Origin: Brachybacterium faecium DSM 4810
GTDB lineage: Bacteria > Actinomycetota > Actinomycetes > Actinomycetales > Dermabacteraceae
NCBI GenBank assembly: GCA_000023405.1
Contig: CP001643.1
Location: forward strand, 1,240,001-1,304,000
Reading direction: 5' to 3'
Length of the DNA stretch: 64,000 nt
The notes below the pieces were generated by a model. The model was given only the letters and a program-made list of their open reading frames with translations, made no database searches and was not told where the DNA came from. Each line of letters starts with the position of its first letter. Positions within the stretch are counted from its first letter, which is position 1. The position numbers and the translations under genes are program-made. Below are positions 46,848 through 55,336 of this stretch, one piece after another.

Positions 46848-48983
46848 GTGATGACCGACCATGCCGCCCCCACCGATGCCGCCCTGTCCGCCCCCTCCGC
46901 GCCCGAGGACGCCGAGTCGCTGCTCGCCGCCCTCGACCCCGAGCAGCGCGAGGTGGCCCGCAGCTTCGGCACCCCGATGTGCGTGCTCGCGGGCGCCGGC
47001 ACCGGGAAGACCCGCGCCATCACCCACCGCATCGCCTACGGCGTCGCCACCGGGCAGCTGAACCCCCGCCACGTGCTCGCCGTGACCTTCACCGCGAAGG
47101 CCGCGGCCGAGATGCGCTCGCGCCTGCGGGACCTCGGCGTGCCCGCCGTGCAGGCCCGCACCTTCCACTCCGCCGCCCTGCGCCAGCTGCGCCACTTCTG
47201 GCCGCGCGTGGTGGGCGGCGCGATGCCGGATCTGCTGACGAACAAGTTCGCCGGCGTCGGCGAGGCCTGCCAGCGCCTGCACCTGAGCGTGGATCGTGCG
47301 GCGCTGCACGACATCGTCGCCGAGGTCGAGTGGTCGCGCGTCTCGATGCTCACCCCCGAGTCCTACCCCCAGGCCGCGCAGCAGGCCCGTCGGCCGGGCG
47401 TGGCGGGCTTCGACGCCCGCTCGATCTCCCGCATCCTCACCCAGTACGAGGAGGTGAAGAAGGAGCGCGGGGTGATCGACTTCGAGGACGTGCTGCTGCA
47501 CATGGTCGGCTTCCTCACCGAGCGCTCCGACGTGGCCCGTGAGGTGCGCGGCCAGTACAAGCACTTCGTGGTCGACGAGTACCAGGACGTCTCCGCGCTC
47601 CAGCACTCCCTGCTGCGGCTGTGGCTGGGCACCTCGGACGACCTGTGCGTGGTGGGGGATGCCGCCCAGACCATCTACACCTTCGCCGGCGCCCGTGCCT
47701 CCTACCTGCTGGACTTCCGCAAGGAGTTCAAGCGCGCCCGCACCATCCGGCTCGAGCGGAACTACCGCTCCACCCCCGAGATCGTGCGGATGGCCAACAC
47801 CGTGCTCGACGGCGCGCAGGGACGCACCCGGGAGACGCGCCTGACCCTCGTCTCCCAGCGGGAGGGCGGCCCTCCGCCGCTGGTCGAATCCTTCCCCGAC
47901 GACCCGGCGGAGGCCGACGGCATCGCCGACCGGATCGCCGATCTGGTCTCCCAGGGCCGGCCGGCCTCCGAGATCGCGATCCTGTTCCGCACCAACAGCC
48001 AGTCCGAGGCGTTCGAGCAGGCGCTGACGTTCCGCGGCATCGGGTATCTCGTGCGCGGCGGGGACCGCTTCTTCGAACGCCAGGAGGTGCGCCGCGCCAT
48101 GGTCTCGCTGCGCGCCGCCACCCGGGTGGAGCAGCTCGATCCGGCCCGGGCCGTGCGCGACATCCTCTCCCAGCAGGGCTGGTCGCCCACCGCCCCGGAG
48201 ACGACCGGCGCCGTCCGCGACCGCTGGGACTCGCTGAACGCGCTGGTGGGCCTCACCGACACGGTCACCACCCGGCCCGGCACCACCATGGTCGACGTGG
48301 TCCGCGAGCTCGAGGAGCGGGCCGAGGCCCAGGCCGCGCCGGTGGTCGACGGGGTCACCCTCGCCTCCGTGCACGCCGCCAAGGGCCTGGAATGGCCGGT
48401 GGTGTTCGTGGTGGGCGCGAGCGACGGACTGCTCCCGATCTCGATGGCGAAGACCCCCGCCGAGGTCGAGGAGGAGCGGCGACTGTTCTACGTGGCCCTC
48501 ACCCGCGCCCGGGACCTGCTCACCGTGAGCTGGGCGGCCGCCCGCACCCCGGGGGCGCGCGGCTCGCGCAAGCCCTCCCGCTTCCTCGACGGGGTCCTGG
48601 ACCATCCCGACGCCCCGCGCCCGTCCCCGGGGGCGGGTCCTCGCCGCACCGGCCGCCGCAGCGCCACCGTGTACGCGGAGTGCCGCGTGTGCGGCCAGGG
48701 CCTGGTCTCCCCGCGCGAGCAGCGTCTGGGCCGCCACGAGGGCTGCCCCTCGGCCGCCGGGCCCGACCTGCTCGCGGCGCTGCGCACCTGGCGCCGTGAG
48801 CAGGCCCGCCAGCAGGGCACCGCGCCCTACGCGATCCTCACCGACGCCGCGCTCGACGCGGTCGCCGAGCGCTGCCCGCGCACCGAGGAGGAGCTGCTGG
48901 CCGTGCCGGGGATCGGCCCGGGCAAGATGGCGAGCTTCGGCCAGGAGCTGCTCACCCTGCTCGCCGACCACTCCGGGAAATGA
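46848..48983 (+). CDS. uvrD2: UvrD2-type DNA helicase with HRDC domain
   Basis: Superfamily 1 DNA helicase of 711 residues, the actinobacterial UvrD2. Walker A is AGAGTGKT (48-55), followed by TFTAKAAAEM, motif II DEYQDVS, GDAAQTIYTFAGA, RLERNYRS, SVHAAKGLEWP and YVALTRARDLL. Then come four cysteines in a CRVCGQGL...C arrangement and a C-terminal HRDC domain (DAALDAVAERCPRTEEELLAVPGIGPGKM), which together define UvrD2 and set it apart from UvrD1/PcrA. The start is GTG 46848 or the ATG one codon on; CAGGAT lies just upstream. The whiB7 promoter begins right after the stop. Confidence 0.95.
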   Translation: MMTDHAAPTDAALSAPSAPEDAESLLAALDPEQREVARSFGTPMCVLAGAGTGKTRAITHRIAYGVATGQLNPRHVLAVTFTAKAAAEMRSRLRDLGVPAVQARTFHSAALRQLRHFWPRVVGGAMPDLLTNKFAGVGEACQRLHLSVDRAALHDIVAEVEWSRVSMLTPESYPQAAQQARRPGVAGFDARSISRILTQYEEVKKERGVIDFEDVLLHMVGFLTERSDVAREVRGQYKHFVVDEYQDVSALQHSLLRLWLGTSDDLCVVGDAAQTIYTFAGARASYLLDFRKEFKRARTIRLERNYRSTPEIVRMANTVLDGAQGRTRETRLTLVSQREGGPPPLVESFPDDPAEADGIADRIADLVSQGRPASEIAILFRTNSQSEAFEQALTFRGIGYLVRGGDRFFERQEVRRAMVSLRAATRVEQLDPARAVRDILSQQGWSPTAPETTGAVRDRWDSLNALVGLTDTVTTRPGTTMVDVVRELEERAEAQAAPVVDGVTLASVHAAKGLEWPVVFVVGASDGLLPISMAKTPAEVEEERRLFYVALTRARDLLTVSWAAARTPGARGSRKPSRFLDGVLDHPDAPRPSPGAGPRRTGRRSATVYAECRVCGQGLVSPREQRLGRHEGCPSAAGPDLLAALRTWRREQARQQGTAPYAILTDAALDAVAERCPRTEEELLAVPGIGPGKMASFGQELLTLLADHSGK

Positions 48984-48997
48984 TGAAACTGCAGGTC

Positions 48998-49035
48998 AAA
49001 AAATACTTTTGCCGCTGACTGATCGGGTGTAGAGT
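48998..49035 (+). promoter_or_regulatory. whiB7 promoter with A/T-rich upstream tract
   Basis: An A/T run (AAAAAATACTTTT, 48998-49010), striking in this GC-rich DNA, runs into a -35 region (TTTTGC 49007-49012) 17 bases from TAGAGT (49030-49035). WhiB7 proteins bind sigma and an A/T-rich tract beside the -35, so this fits autoregulation. Start of transcription is expected near 49042, giving a leader of about 265 bases. Confidence 0.65.
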
Positions 49036-49105
49036 CATCCACGTCAATCGTCCACGTCGTGGTCCGGGACACCGGAGCGCGCGCTTGCGAAAGGGGGTGG
49101 CCTCG

Positions 49106-49213
49106 GTGATCAACAACTGGAATCTCGCAGGAGACGGCCTGCGCCCCACCGGCGCGCCCTCCCTTCTGCCGCGCGATCGGGGCAATGCCCCCGCGGTGCC
49201 CAGCCTGAGCTGA
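49106..49213 (+). CDS. upstream ORF in the whiB7 leader (35 codons)
   Basis: An open frame in the whiB7 leader starts at GTG 49106, eight bases after AAGGGGG (49091-49097), and reads MINNWNLAGDGLRPTG... to TGA 49211-49213. An in-frame GTG at 49097 is possible but would overlap the ribosome site. whiB7 genes in other actinobacteria carry such a uORF, and translation stress on it allows read-through into whiB7. The product itself is probably not important; ribosome position is. The stop is 92 bases before whiB7. Confidence 0.65.
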   Translation: MINNWNLAGDGLRPTGAPSLLPRDRGNAPAVPSLS

Positions 49214-49254
49214 CGAGGTCCCCCTCGCTGCCGGCGCGGCACCGCCGCCGCGCC
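49172..49254 (+). promoter_or_regulatory. hairpins in the whiB7 leader (possible attenuator)
   Basis: Hairpin 1 (49172-49195) pairs CGCG and GGGGC with GCCCC and CGCG around an AAT loop with a three-base bulge; it lies within the last codons of the uORF, so a translating ribosome would melt it. Hairpin 2 (49233-49254) pairs GGCGCGGC with GCCGCGCC around ACCGCC after the uORF stop. Their order suits attenuation coupled to uORF translation. Confidence 0.5.
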
Positions 49255-49305
49255 CCCGCCCTCACCGGGCACGTCCTTCCCGACGGACTTCGAAGCAGCG
49301 AGACG

Positions 49306-49599
49306 ATGACTACTCTTCTGACCACATTCCTGAACCCCGCGGTCGCCACCGCGAACATGCTGCCGTGCCACGACACGGATGCCGCCGACCTCTTCTTCTC
49401 CGAGCGCCCGGCCGACCTCGAACAGGCCAAGGCCCTGTGCGCAGGATGCCCGCTCATCGAGGAATGCCGCCAGGGAGCCCTCGACCGTGGCGAGCCCTGG
49501 GGCGTCTGGGGAGGGGCGATCTTCGACGCCGGCCGCATCATCGCGGTCAAGCGCGGCCGCGGCCGGCCCCGCAAGAACCGGGACCAGGACGTCGCCTGA
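49306..49599 (+). CDS. whiB7: WhiB-family transcription factor WhiB7
   Basis: Iron-sulfur regulator that partners the main sigma factor and switches on intrinsic antibiotic-resistance genes. The 97 residues have the four cluster cysteines (21, 45, 48, 54), the GVWGG turn (66-70, preceded by EPW), and a C-terminal AT-hook RGRGRPRK (83-90), which is the mark of WhiB7 rather than other WhiB proteins. Position directly after uvrD2 also matches mycobacteria. The long leader with A/T-rich promoter, uORF and hairpins supports the assignment. Likely self-activated on ribosome stress. Confidence 0.92.
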   Translation: MTTLLTTFLNPAVATANMLPCHDTDAADLFFSERPADLEQAKALCAGCPLIEECRQGALDRGEPWGVWGGAIFDAGRIIAVKRGRGRPRKNRDQDVA

Positions 49600-49614
49600 C
49601 CCGGCCCCCATGAG

Positions 49615-49648
49615 CGCAGGCCCCGGACCATGAGGTCCGGGGCCTGCG
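49615..49648. terminator. terminator after whiB7
   Basis: Perfect 15-bp stem (49615-49629 with 49634-49648), loop ATGA, 15 bases after the whiB7 stop and before the convergent DUF5679 gene. Confidence 0.85.
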
Positions 49649-49698
49649 TGAAGCTCAGGGGCGCAGCGCGTTCGTGCTCGTCCTCCGCAGTGCGTCGG

Positions 49699-49857
49699 TC
49701 AGGCCTTGCCGAGGATCCGGTTGAGCTTGGTGCCGCACTCCGGGCACACGGCCTTGGCCATGCGACGGCCGTTGGAGACGACGACGTTGCCCTCGGCCTC
49801 CCGCTTCTCGCGGCACTTGACGCAGTAGAACTCTCCGGCATAGGTCTCGTCGGCCAT
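49699..49857 (-). CDS. DUF5679 small zinc-ribbon protein
   Basis: A 52-residue protein with two CxxC pairs (CVKC and CPEC) spaced as in a zinc ribbon: EFYCVKCREKREAEGNVVVSNGRRMAKAVCPECGTKLNRILGKA. DUF5679 proteins are common in actinobacteria and of unknown function. The start is ATG 49857 behind GAGGAG; the longer frame upstream is rejected because the family starts here. It is convergent with whiB7. Confidence 0.9.
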   Translation of the reverse strand: MADETYAGEFYCVKCREKREAEGNVVVSNGRRMAKAVCPECGTKLNRILGKA

Positions 49858-50397
49858 ATCCGCTCCTCGTTGCTCGTCGGTGATGTGCGTTCCCGGACGC
49901 GCGGCGCTCGCTGCGAGGCCGGGACCGATCCACTGTAACGGGGCGGGAACTCGCCGCACGAATCAGGGGGCGGGGATGTGGCCCGATCGGGGCGGCCCGT
50001 CGCGCGCTTCGGGATCAAGGGGGCTTCGCGAGGAAGCCGAGGAAGTGCGCACGACGAGCCGACATCGGAGGCCCCGAAGGCGGCAAGAGACCTCATAGGG
50101 CCGTGGAACCCCGGGGGCGCTCAGCACCACGCGCACCTTCCCCGTGTGCGTCCTGCTAGTTATCCCGGGCTTCCACGTGGAGGGAAACCTAGCGCCTGCG
50201 GCACGACCGGGTCAAAGAACGGACGGGGACCGACTGTGGACAACCGTCCTCTCGCTGTGGACAGGCTGCCGATAACGGTGCGACCGGTTGTGGAGGGAGA
50301 GACGTCTCCGCCGGTCACGAGCGTCTGACCGGCCACGTCGCGGTGCACAGGTGTGGACGAACTTTTTCTGTCCGGTGAGCGTGGGAGGCTGTGATCC
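49858..50397. other. 540-bp intergenic region with DnaA-box-like sites
   Basis: No gene is supported here. The right half holds four copies of a TGTGGA core: TGTGGACAA (50235-50243), TGTGGACAG (50256-50264), TGTGGAGGG (50289-50297) and TGTGGACGA (50352-50360). The first equals the actinobacterial DnaA box TTGTCCACA on the other strand. There is also an unusual T run (ACTTTTTCTG, about 50361-50370) before the metallopeptidase gene. The left half presumably holds the promoter of the DUF5679 gene; no clear hexamers are seen. Confidence 0.5.
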
Positions 50398-51060
50398 ATG
50401 AACGATCTGGTCCTCCACGAGCACGTCACCGGTCCCCGGGGAGAGCGGGTGCTGGTGCGCCGCAGCGCCCGGCGGCGCCGCACCGTCTCGATCTCCCGCC
50501 GCGAGGGAGATCTGCTGATCGCGATCCCCGCCACCTTCAGCGCCCGGCAGGAGCGGCAGTGGGTGACCAAGATGGTCGACCAGCTGGTCAGCAAAGAGGC
50601 CCGCCGGGCGCCCACGCGGCGCAGCGACGAGACGCTGCTGCGGATGGCGCGGGAGGTCAGCGAGAAATATCTCGGTGGGCGCGCTCACCCCTCGTCGGTG
50701 ACCTGGTCCTCGCGACAGAACCAGCGCTGGGGCTCCTGCACCCCGACGGACGGCACCATCCGGCTGTCCCATCAGCTCCAGGGGATGCCGGACTATGTGG
50801 TGCGGTCGGTGATGATGCATGAGCTGATCCACCTGCTGGTGCCCGGGCACGGGCCCGAGTTCACGGCGCTCATGGAGAACTACCCGCTCGCGGAGAAGGC
50901 GCAGGGCTTCCTCGACGGCGTCTCGTGGTCGAAGAACGTGCCGGAGGGCGGCGAGATCGACGACGGGGGCGGTGGGGACGGCGCCGCAGCCGGCGGTGGC
51001 ACCGGCCCCGGGTGGGCCGAGGACCGCGGAGCCGAGGACCGCGGGACCGACGACCGCTGA
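50398..51060 (+). CDS. YgjP/M48-like metallopeptidase
   Basis: Zinc metalloprotein of 220 residues in the YgjP (DUF45) family. The core begins with RRSARRRRTVSISRREGDLLIAIPA (strand pair) and contains WSSRQNQRWGSCTPTDGTIRLSHQL and the zinc motif HELIH followed by PGHGPEF, where the third ligand lies. The C-terminal 45 residues are a Gly/Asp-rich, probably disordered tail with the direct echo AEDRGAEDRGTDDR. Targets are unknown. The ATG is fixed by the family-like N terminus; GAGGCT lies seven bases before it. Confidence 0.88.
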   Translation: MNDLVLHEHVTGPRGERVLVRRSARRRRTVSISRREGDLLIAIPATFSARQERQWVTKMVDQLVSKEARRAPTRRSDETLLRMAREVSEKYLGGRAHPSSVTWSSRQNQRWGSCTPTDGTIRLSHQLQGMPDYVVRSVMMHELIHLLVPGHGPEFTALMENYPLAEKAQGFLDGVSWSKNVPEGGEIDDGGGGDGAAAGGGTGPGWAEDRGAEDRGTDDR

Positions 51061-51122
51061 CGCCGACCGGGAGCACGGGAGCCGACGGCACAGGCTCTGG
51101 CCCGGCGCGGCGCGGACGCGGG

Positions 51123-51770
51123 TCAGGCGCTCCAGCGGGCCAGGTGGCCGGCCAGGGCGTCGAGGGTGGCCGCCAGATCGGGGACCGTGCCCTCGGGCAG
51201 CGCGGAGGTGTCCCGCTCGGGGCCGGACCCGCGCAGCGGCCAGGGCACCCACCGCACCTCGACCGACTCCTCGCTCACGGTGAGGGGGAGCTCCGCGGCC
51301 GGTGCCGGGGCCCGCAGCAGGTACTGCACGTCCCAGTGCTCGGCGCAGCTGCCGAACGCCGCATCCAGACCGTGGCGATGCAGCATCGCGGGGCCCTCCC
51401 CGAGGCGCTCGAAGCCCGTGATCCCGATCTCCTCGGCGACCTCGCGGCGCGCGGCGAGCTCGAGGCTCCTCTCGCCCGGGTCGAGGTGGCCGCCGGGCTG
51501 CACCCAGAACCGCCCCTTGCGGTGCCACACCAGCGCCACGTGATCGCCCGGGCGGTCGATCACGATCGCGCTCGCGGTGAGATGTCGCGGCCCGCCGTCG
51601 CGGTACAGCGCGCGGGGGTTCCCCCGCAGCAGCTCGCGGAACTCGCGGGCGCGCTGCGGGCCCGAGACCGCGGCGTCGGCCTGCTCCAGCTCGGCCAGCG
51701 CCGTCGAGGGCGCGGAGCCCGCCGGCGCAGCGGCGGGCGCCGCCGGCCTGCGGTCCTGCTCAGCGCCCAT
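51123..51770 (-). CDS. NUDIX hydrolase
   Basis: Hydrolase of nucleoside-diphosphate-linked compounds, 215 residues. The NUDIX box is GHLDPGERSLELAARREV followed by AEEIG, preceded by the usual strand (TASAIVIDRPGDHVALVWHRKGRFWVQPGG). The N-terminal 55 residues hold a helical region (LAELEQADAAVSGPQRAREFRELLRGNP), seen in actinobacterial homologues beside DUF2342 genes. Its start overlaps the end of the DUF2342 gene by 11 bases; a GTG two codons earlier is also possible. Substrate unknown. Confidence 0.88.
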   Translation of the reverse strand: MGAEQDRRPAAPAAAPAGSAPSTALAELEQADAAVSGPQRAREFRELLRGNPRALYRDGGPRHLTASAIVIDRPGDHVALVWHRKGRFWVQPGGHLDPGERSLELAARREVAEEIGITGFERLGEGPAMLHRHGLDAAFGSCAEHWDVQYLLRAPAPAAELPLTVSEESVEVRWVPWPLRGSGPERDTSALPEGTVPDLAATLDALAGHLARWSA

Positions 51771-53385
51771 CGTCACCGTCGGGGGACGGGCGGCCGGGGC
51801 CGTCCTCGGGGCCCTCCGTCTCGTCGCCGCTGCCGTCGCCGGAACCGTTCTCGTCCTCGCCGCTGTCGGCATCCTCGGCGGTGTCCGCCTCGCCCGCAGC
51901 GGTGCCCGGGGTGCGCAGACCGCCCTGCTCGTCCTCGCGCGGCGCGTGCTCGTGGCCGTCGCCCGAGAGCAGCTTCTCGAGCTCGGCGTCGAAGTCCTCG
52001 GGCAGGGAGACGTCCGCGAGCTCCTCGACCTCGTCGCTCGAGGCCTCGGGCTGCGGGGCCTGCGGGCGGCCGGAGAGCACCTCCGCGGTGGGCAGCAGGT
52101 CGGGGTGGTCCCACTTGCCCTCGCGCCCCTCCTCGCCCTCGGTGTCCAGCACGCTCTCCCACCAGGAGAGCGCCTCGCGCACCCGGCGGGGACGCAGCTC
52201 GATGCCGACCGTCTTCGACAGCATCTGCTCGGCCGGCCCTCCCGAGGCGCGGCGACGCCGCAGCACCTCGCGCATGGCCTCGAGATCGGGCAGCTTCCCC
52301 TCGAGCGCCGTGGTGGTGACATGGTCCACCCAGGCCTCGACCAGCGCCAGGGTGGTGGCGAGCTCCTCGAGCGCACGCTCCTGCGAGGCGCGGCGGGTGA
52401 ACACGAACATCTCCTCCGGGCGGCGGGCCTGCAGCGCCTCCGGATCGGAGAGGTCCAGTCCGCGCACCATCTCGTCGAGGGCGTCGAGATCCAGGGTGAT
52501 CCCGCGGGAGAAGTCCTCGATCGCGGAGAACAGCGCCCTGCCCAGCCACGGCGCGGAGGCGAACAGGGCGGTGTGCGCGATCTCGCGGGCCGCGAGGAAG
52601 ATGCGGGCCGCGCCCGGATCCAGCGAATGGGCGGAGATCAGATCCTCGACGTTCGCGGCGACCAGCGCCGGCTCCCCGTCGCGGCCCAGCGGCAGCCCGA
52701 GATCCGTCGTGCCGGCCGCCTCCCGGGCGAGGGAGCCGATGGCGTGGCCGAACTGCACGCCGAACATCGTCCCGCCGACGCGCTCCATCATCGCCGCCGG
52801 GTCCCCGCCGGGGATCGGCATGTCGCCGAGCTCGCCCATCTGCCCGAGCTGCGCGGAGATCGCCTCGCCGATCGCGCCGGCCATGTACTTCGCGACCGGC
52901 TCGACGATCGGCTTCCAGCGCGGCAGGGTGCGGTGCAGCCAGGTGCCGCGGCTGTAGACGGCCAGGTCGGTCGAGGGCACATCGATCGCGAGCACCGGAT
53001 CCAGCCACAGCCGCGCCACCTGGGCGGCCTGGCGCAGCTCGGCGGCGGCCTCGTCGCTCGGGCTCGGATCCCCGGGCGTGCCCGAGGGCTCGGGCGCCCC
53101 CGGGATGCCCTCCTGACCGGCCGCGGCGCGGCGGGCGATGTCCTCGGCCATCTGCCAGTTCACGGGGTTGTCCCCCTGGGCGGCGAACATGTTCTGCATC
53201 TGCGCGGCGGCCGCCCGCAGCTGGGCGGGATCCTGCGGCAGGTTCGCCTGCTGCGCGAGGGCGGACAGGTCCAGCCCGTCGAGGGCACCCTCGGGGAGCG
53301 CGTCCCCGAAGGTCTCCTTCAGGAAGCGCTTCAGCGCCTCCTCGTCCATGTCACCGGGTCCACCCGGGATCGGGGCATCGCTCAT
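51760..53385 (-). CDS. DUF2342 zincin-like protein
   Basis: A 541-residue actinobacterial protein (DUF2342, labelled zincin-like or 'coenzyme F420 biosynthesis-associated' in databases). Family marks are WQMAEDIARRAAA..., PVAKYMAGAIGEAISAQLGQM, GGTMFGVQFGHAIGSLA, the core AAREIAHTALFASAPWL in place of a classical HExxH, and VDHVTTTAL near the end of the helical domain. The last 130 residues are acidic and low-complexity. True protease activity has not been shown for the family. The ATG at 53385 follows GGAGG. It is divergent from the PDZ/Lon-like gene, the same pairing as Rv3195/Rv3194c. Confidence 0.87.
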   Translation of the reverse strand: MSDAPIPGGPGDMDEEALKRFLKETFGDALPEGALDGLDLSALAQQANLPQDPAQLRAAAAQMQNMFAAQGDNPVNWQMAEDIARRAAAGQEGIPGAPEPSGTPGDPSPSDEAAAELRQAAQVARLWLDPVLAIDVPSTDLAVYSRGTWLHRTLPRWKPIVEPVAKYMAGAIGEAISAQLGQMGELGDMPIPGGDPAAMMERVGGTMFGVQFGHAIGSLAREAAGTTDLGLPLGRDGEPALVAANVEDLISAHSLDPGAARIFLAAREIAHTALFASAPWLGRALFSAIEDFSRGITLDLDALDEMVRGLDLSDPEALQARRPEEMFVFTRRASQERALEELATTLALVEAWVDHVTTTALEGKLPDLEAMREVLRRRRASGGPAEQMLSKTVGIELRPRRVREALSWWESVLDTEGEEGREGKWDHPDLLPTAEVLSGRPQAPQPEASSDEVEELADVSLPEDFDAELEKLLSGDGHEHAPREDEQGGLRTPGTAAGEADTAEDADSGEDENGSGDGSGDETEGPEDGPGRPSPDGDDGR

Positions 53386-53453
53386 GGCCACCTCCAGCAG
53401 TCCGTGGGGGGACCAGCGTACCGACCGCGCCTGGGCAGGTGCAGGGGGTGGGG

Positions 53454-53459
53454 CACAAT
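53454..53459 (+). promoter_or_regulatory. -10-like hexamer of the PDZ protease gene
   Basis: CACAAT, then six bases and the GTG at 53466; fits a leaderless transcript. Confidence 0.5.
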
Positions 53460-53465
53460 GTCGGG

Positions 53466-54599
53466 GTGACCGCAGCACCCACCCGACCCTCCCGCGCCCG
53501 CCGGGTGCGGGCCGTCCTCGCCCGTGCCCTCGACGACGCACAGCTGGCCCGGCCGAGGCTGGCGCTGGGCTCCCTGCTCCTGCTGTGCGTGATGATCCTC
53601 GTCGGCTCCCTGCTGCCGGTGCCGTACGTCATCGAACGGCCCGGCCCCGCGATCGACGTGCTCGGCGATTACCAGGACGAGGAGATCCTCGTCATCGACG
53701 GGGCGCAGACCCACGAGACGGACGGCGCGCTGATGATGACGACGGTGTCGGTCGACGGCGGCCCCGGCTACCGGGTGACCCCGGTCGAGGTGGTCGCCGC
53801 CTGGTTCGACCGCACGAAGATGGTGCTGCCGCGCGAGGCGGTCTTCCCCGAGGGCCAGACCCGCGAGGAGACCACCCTCACCAACACCGCAGCGATGAGC
53901 ACCTCCCAGCAGGGGGCGGTCGCCGTCGCGCTGGACGAGCTGGGGATCGACCACGAGCAGGTGGTCATGATCGCGGGCGTCGAGGAGGGCGGCGCGGCCG
54001 AGGGCACCCTCGAGGGCGGGGACGTGATCGTCTCCGTCGACGGCGAGGCGGCGAGCGGGGTCGAGGCGTACCGGGAGCTGATCCGGGCCGTGCCCGAGGG
54101 GGAGCCGATCCCCATGACCGTGCGGCGCGACGGCACCGAGATCGAGCTCGAGGTCCCCACCGCGGAGGTGGACGGCGCCTCGATGATGGGCGTGGTGCTG
54201 GCCGAGGGCTACGAGTTCCCCATGGACGTCGACATCGCGGTGGGGGACATCGGCGGCCCCAGCGCCGGCATGATCTTCTCCCTGTCCGTCTACGACGAGC
54301 TCACCCCCGGGGCGCTGACCGGCGGGCACCGCATCGCCGGCACCGGCACCATCGCCACCGACGGCACCGTCGGCCCGATCGGCGGGATCCGCCAGAAGAT
54401 GGTCGGCGCCGCCGAGTCCGACGCCGAATTCTTCCTGGCCCCCAGCCAGAACTGCGACGAGGTGGTGGGCTACGCGCCCGACGACCTCGACGTGGTCGCG
54501 GTCTCGACCTTCGAGGAGGCGCTGGACGCCACCGAGACGATCGCCGGGACCGGCAGCACCGAAGGACTTCCCACCTGTGAGGACGTGAACAGCAAGTGA
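53466..54599 (+). CDS. PDZ and Lon-like (S16) serine protease, membrane-anchored
   Basis: A 377-residue protein with a short cytoplasmic N terminus, one helix (about 32-50), then an external part with a PDZ domain (EEGGAAEGTLEGGDVIVSVDGEAASG, about 180-225) and a Lon-type catalytic domain. The catalytic dyad is visible: Ser266 in GGPSAGMIF and Lys311 in IGGIRQKM, 45 residues apart as in Lon. Actinobacterial and Bacillus homologues (YlbL type) act in envelope quality control and cell-division checkpoint turnover. GTG 53466 is chosen from the -10 spacing; a codon nine upstream is less likely. The stop overlaps the next gene by four bases. Confidence 0.92.
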   Translation: MTAAPTRPSRARRVRAVLARALDDAQLARPRLALGSLLLLCVMILVGSLLPVPYVIERPGPAIDVLGDYQDEEILVIDGAQTHETDGALMMTTVSVDGGPGYRVTPVEVVAAWFDRTKMVLPREAVFPEGQTREETTLTNTAAMSTSQQGAVAVALDELGIDHEQVVMIAGVEEGGAAEGTLEGGDVIVSVDGEAASGVEAYRELIRAVPEGEPIPMTVRRDGTEIELEVPTAEVDGASMMGVVLAEGYEFPMDVDIAVGDIGGPSAGMIFSLSVYDELTPGALTGGHRIAGTGTIATDGTVGPIGGIRQKMVGAAESDAEFFLAPSQNCDEVVGYAPDDLDVVAVSTFEEALDATETIAGTGSTEGLPTCEDVNSK

Positions 54600-55288
54600 G
54601 CAAGAGGAACCGACGGCGCACACCGCCCCGACCCACGGTCGTCTTCGACTTCGGCGGGGTGCTGAGCGCCGGGCACGATCCGGTGCCCGACGTCCACGAG
54701 CTCCTCGGAGGGGATGGCGAGACGCTGGGCGCGGCGCTCTGGGCCGAGCGGGACGCCTACGACCGCGGCGCGGTGAGCCCGGCCGAGTACTGGGGCGCGG
54801 TCGCCGCGGCCGTCGGCGTCGAGCAGCTCTCCGCGCAGGAGATCAGCGAGGTGCAGGAGGCGGACAACCGCTACTTCCTGCGCCTGGACCCCGCCGCGCG
54901 CGCCCTGCTCCACGACCTGGCCCGCAACCGGGTGCGCCTGGCGCTGCTGTCCAACGCCTCGGAGGCCTTCGGCGAGGCGGTGCGGCGCGCGGATTGGTTC
55001 GAGGCGTTCACCCTCGCGGTGATCTCCGGCGAGGAGCGGGCGGTCAAGCCCGAGCCGGAGATCTACGAGGTGCTGCTGGACGTGCTCGCCCACGAGACCG
55101 GGGGAGTGTCGATCCCCTCCTCGATCCTCTTCTTCGACGACCGCCGCGACAACGTCGAGGCCGCCCGCGCCCTCGGCATCGATGCGCACCTGTGGCCCCG
55201 CAACGGCGAGCAGCATCCCGAGGGCACCGAGCACGGCGCGGAGATCGCGCGCCGGGTGCTGACCGAGCGGGGCATCCCGCTGGACTGA
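54596..55288 (+). CDS. HAD-family hydrolase (subfamily IA)
   Basis: Phosphatase-fold protein of 230 residues. Motif I is VVFDFGGVL, with the nucleophile Asp but Gly where many HAD phosphatases carry the second Asp, as in YihX-type glucose-1-phosphatases (FDLGNV). Motif II is LLSNAS, motif III the lysine in AVKPEPEIYE, motif IV FFDDRRDNV. The GTG start overlaps the protease stop (GTGA), so the two are translationally coupled, though no functional link is evident. Substrate unknown. Confidence 0.9.
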   Translation: MSKRNRRRTPPRPTVVFDFGGVLSAGHDPVPDVHELLGGDGETLGAALWAERDAYDRGAVSPAEYWGAVAAAVGVEQLSAQEISEVQEADNRYFLRLDPAARALLHDLARNRVRLALLSNASEAFGEAVRRADWFEAFTLAVISGEERAVKPEPEIYEVLLDVLAHETGGVSIPSSILFFDDRRDNVEAARALGIDAHLWPRNGEQHPEGTEHGAEIARRVLTERGIPLD

Positions 55289-55330
55289 GACCGGCGGGGC
55301 CGAGATCGGCGGCGCCCGCACGGATGCGGG

Positions 55331-55336
55331 TACAGT
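55331..55336 (+). promoter_or_regulatory. possible -10 of ettA
   Basis: TACAGT about 87 bases before the TTG start of ettA, in the gap after the HAD gene. No clear -35. Confidence 0.4.

Noticed and set aside
53351-53632. Small minus-strand gene upstream of DUF2342
   Set aside because: It overlaps both divergent genes, has no ribosome site, and is Arg-rich shadow sequence.
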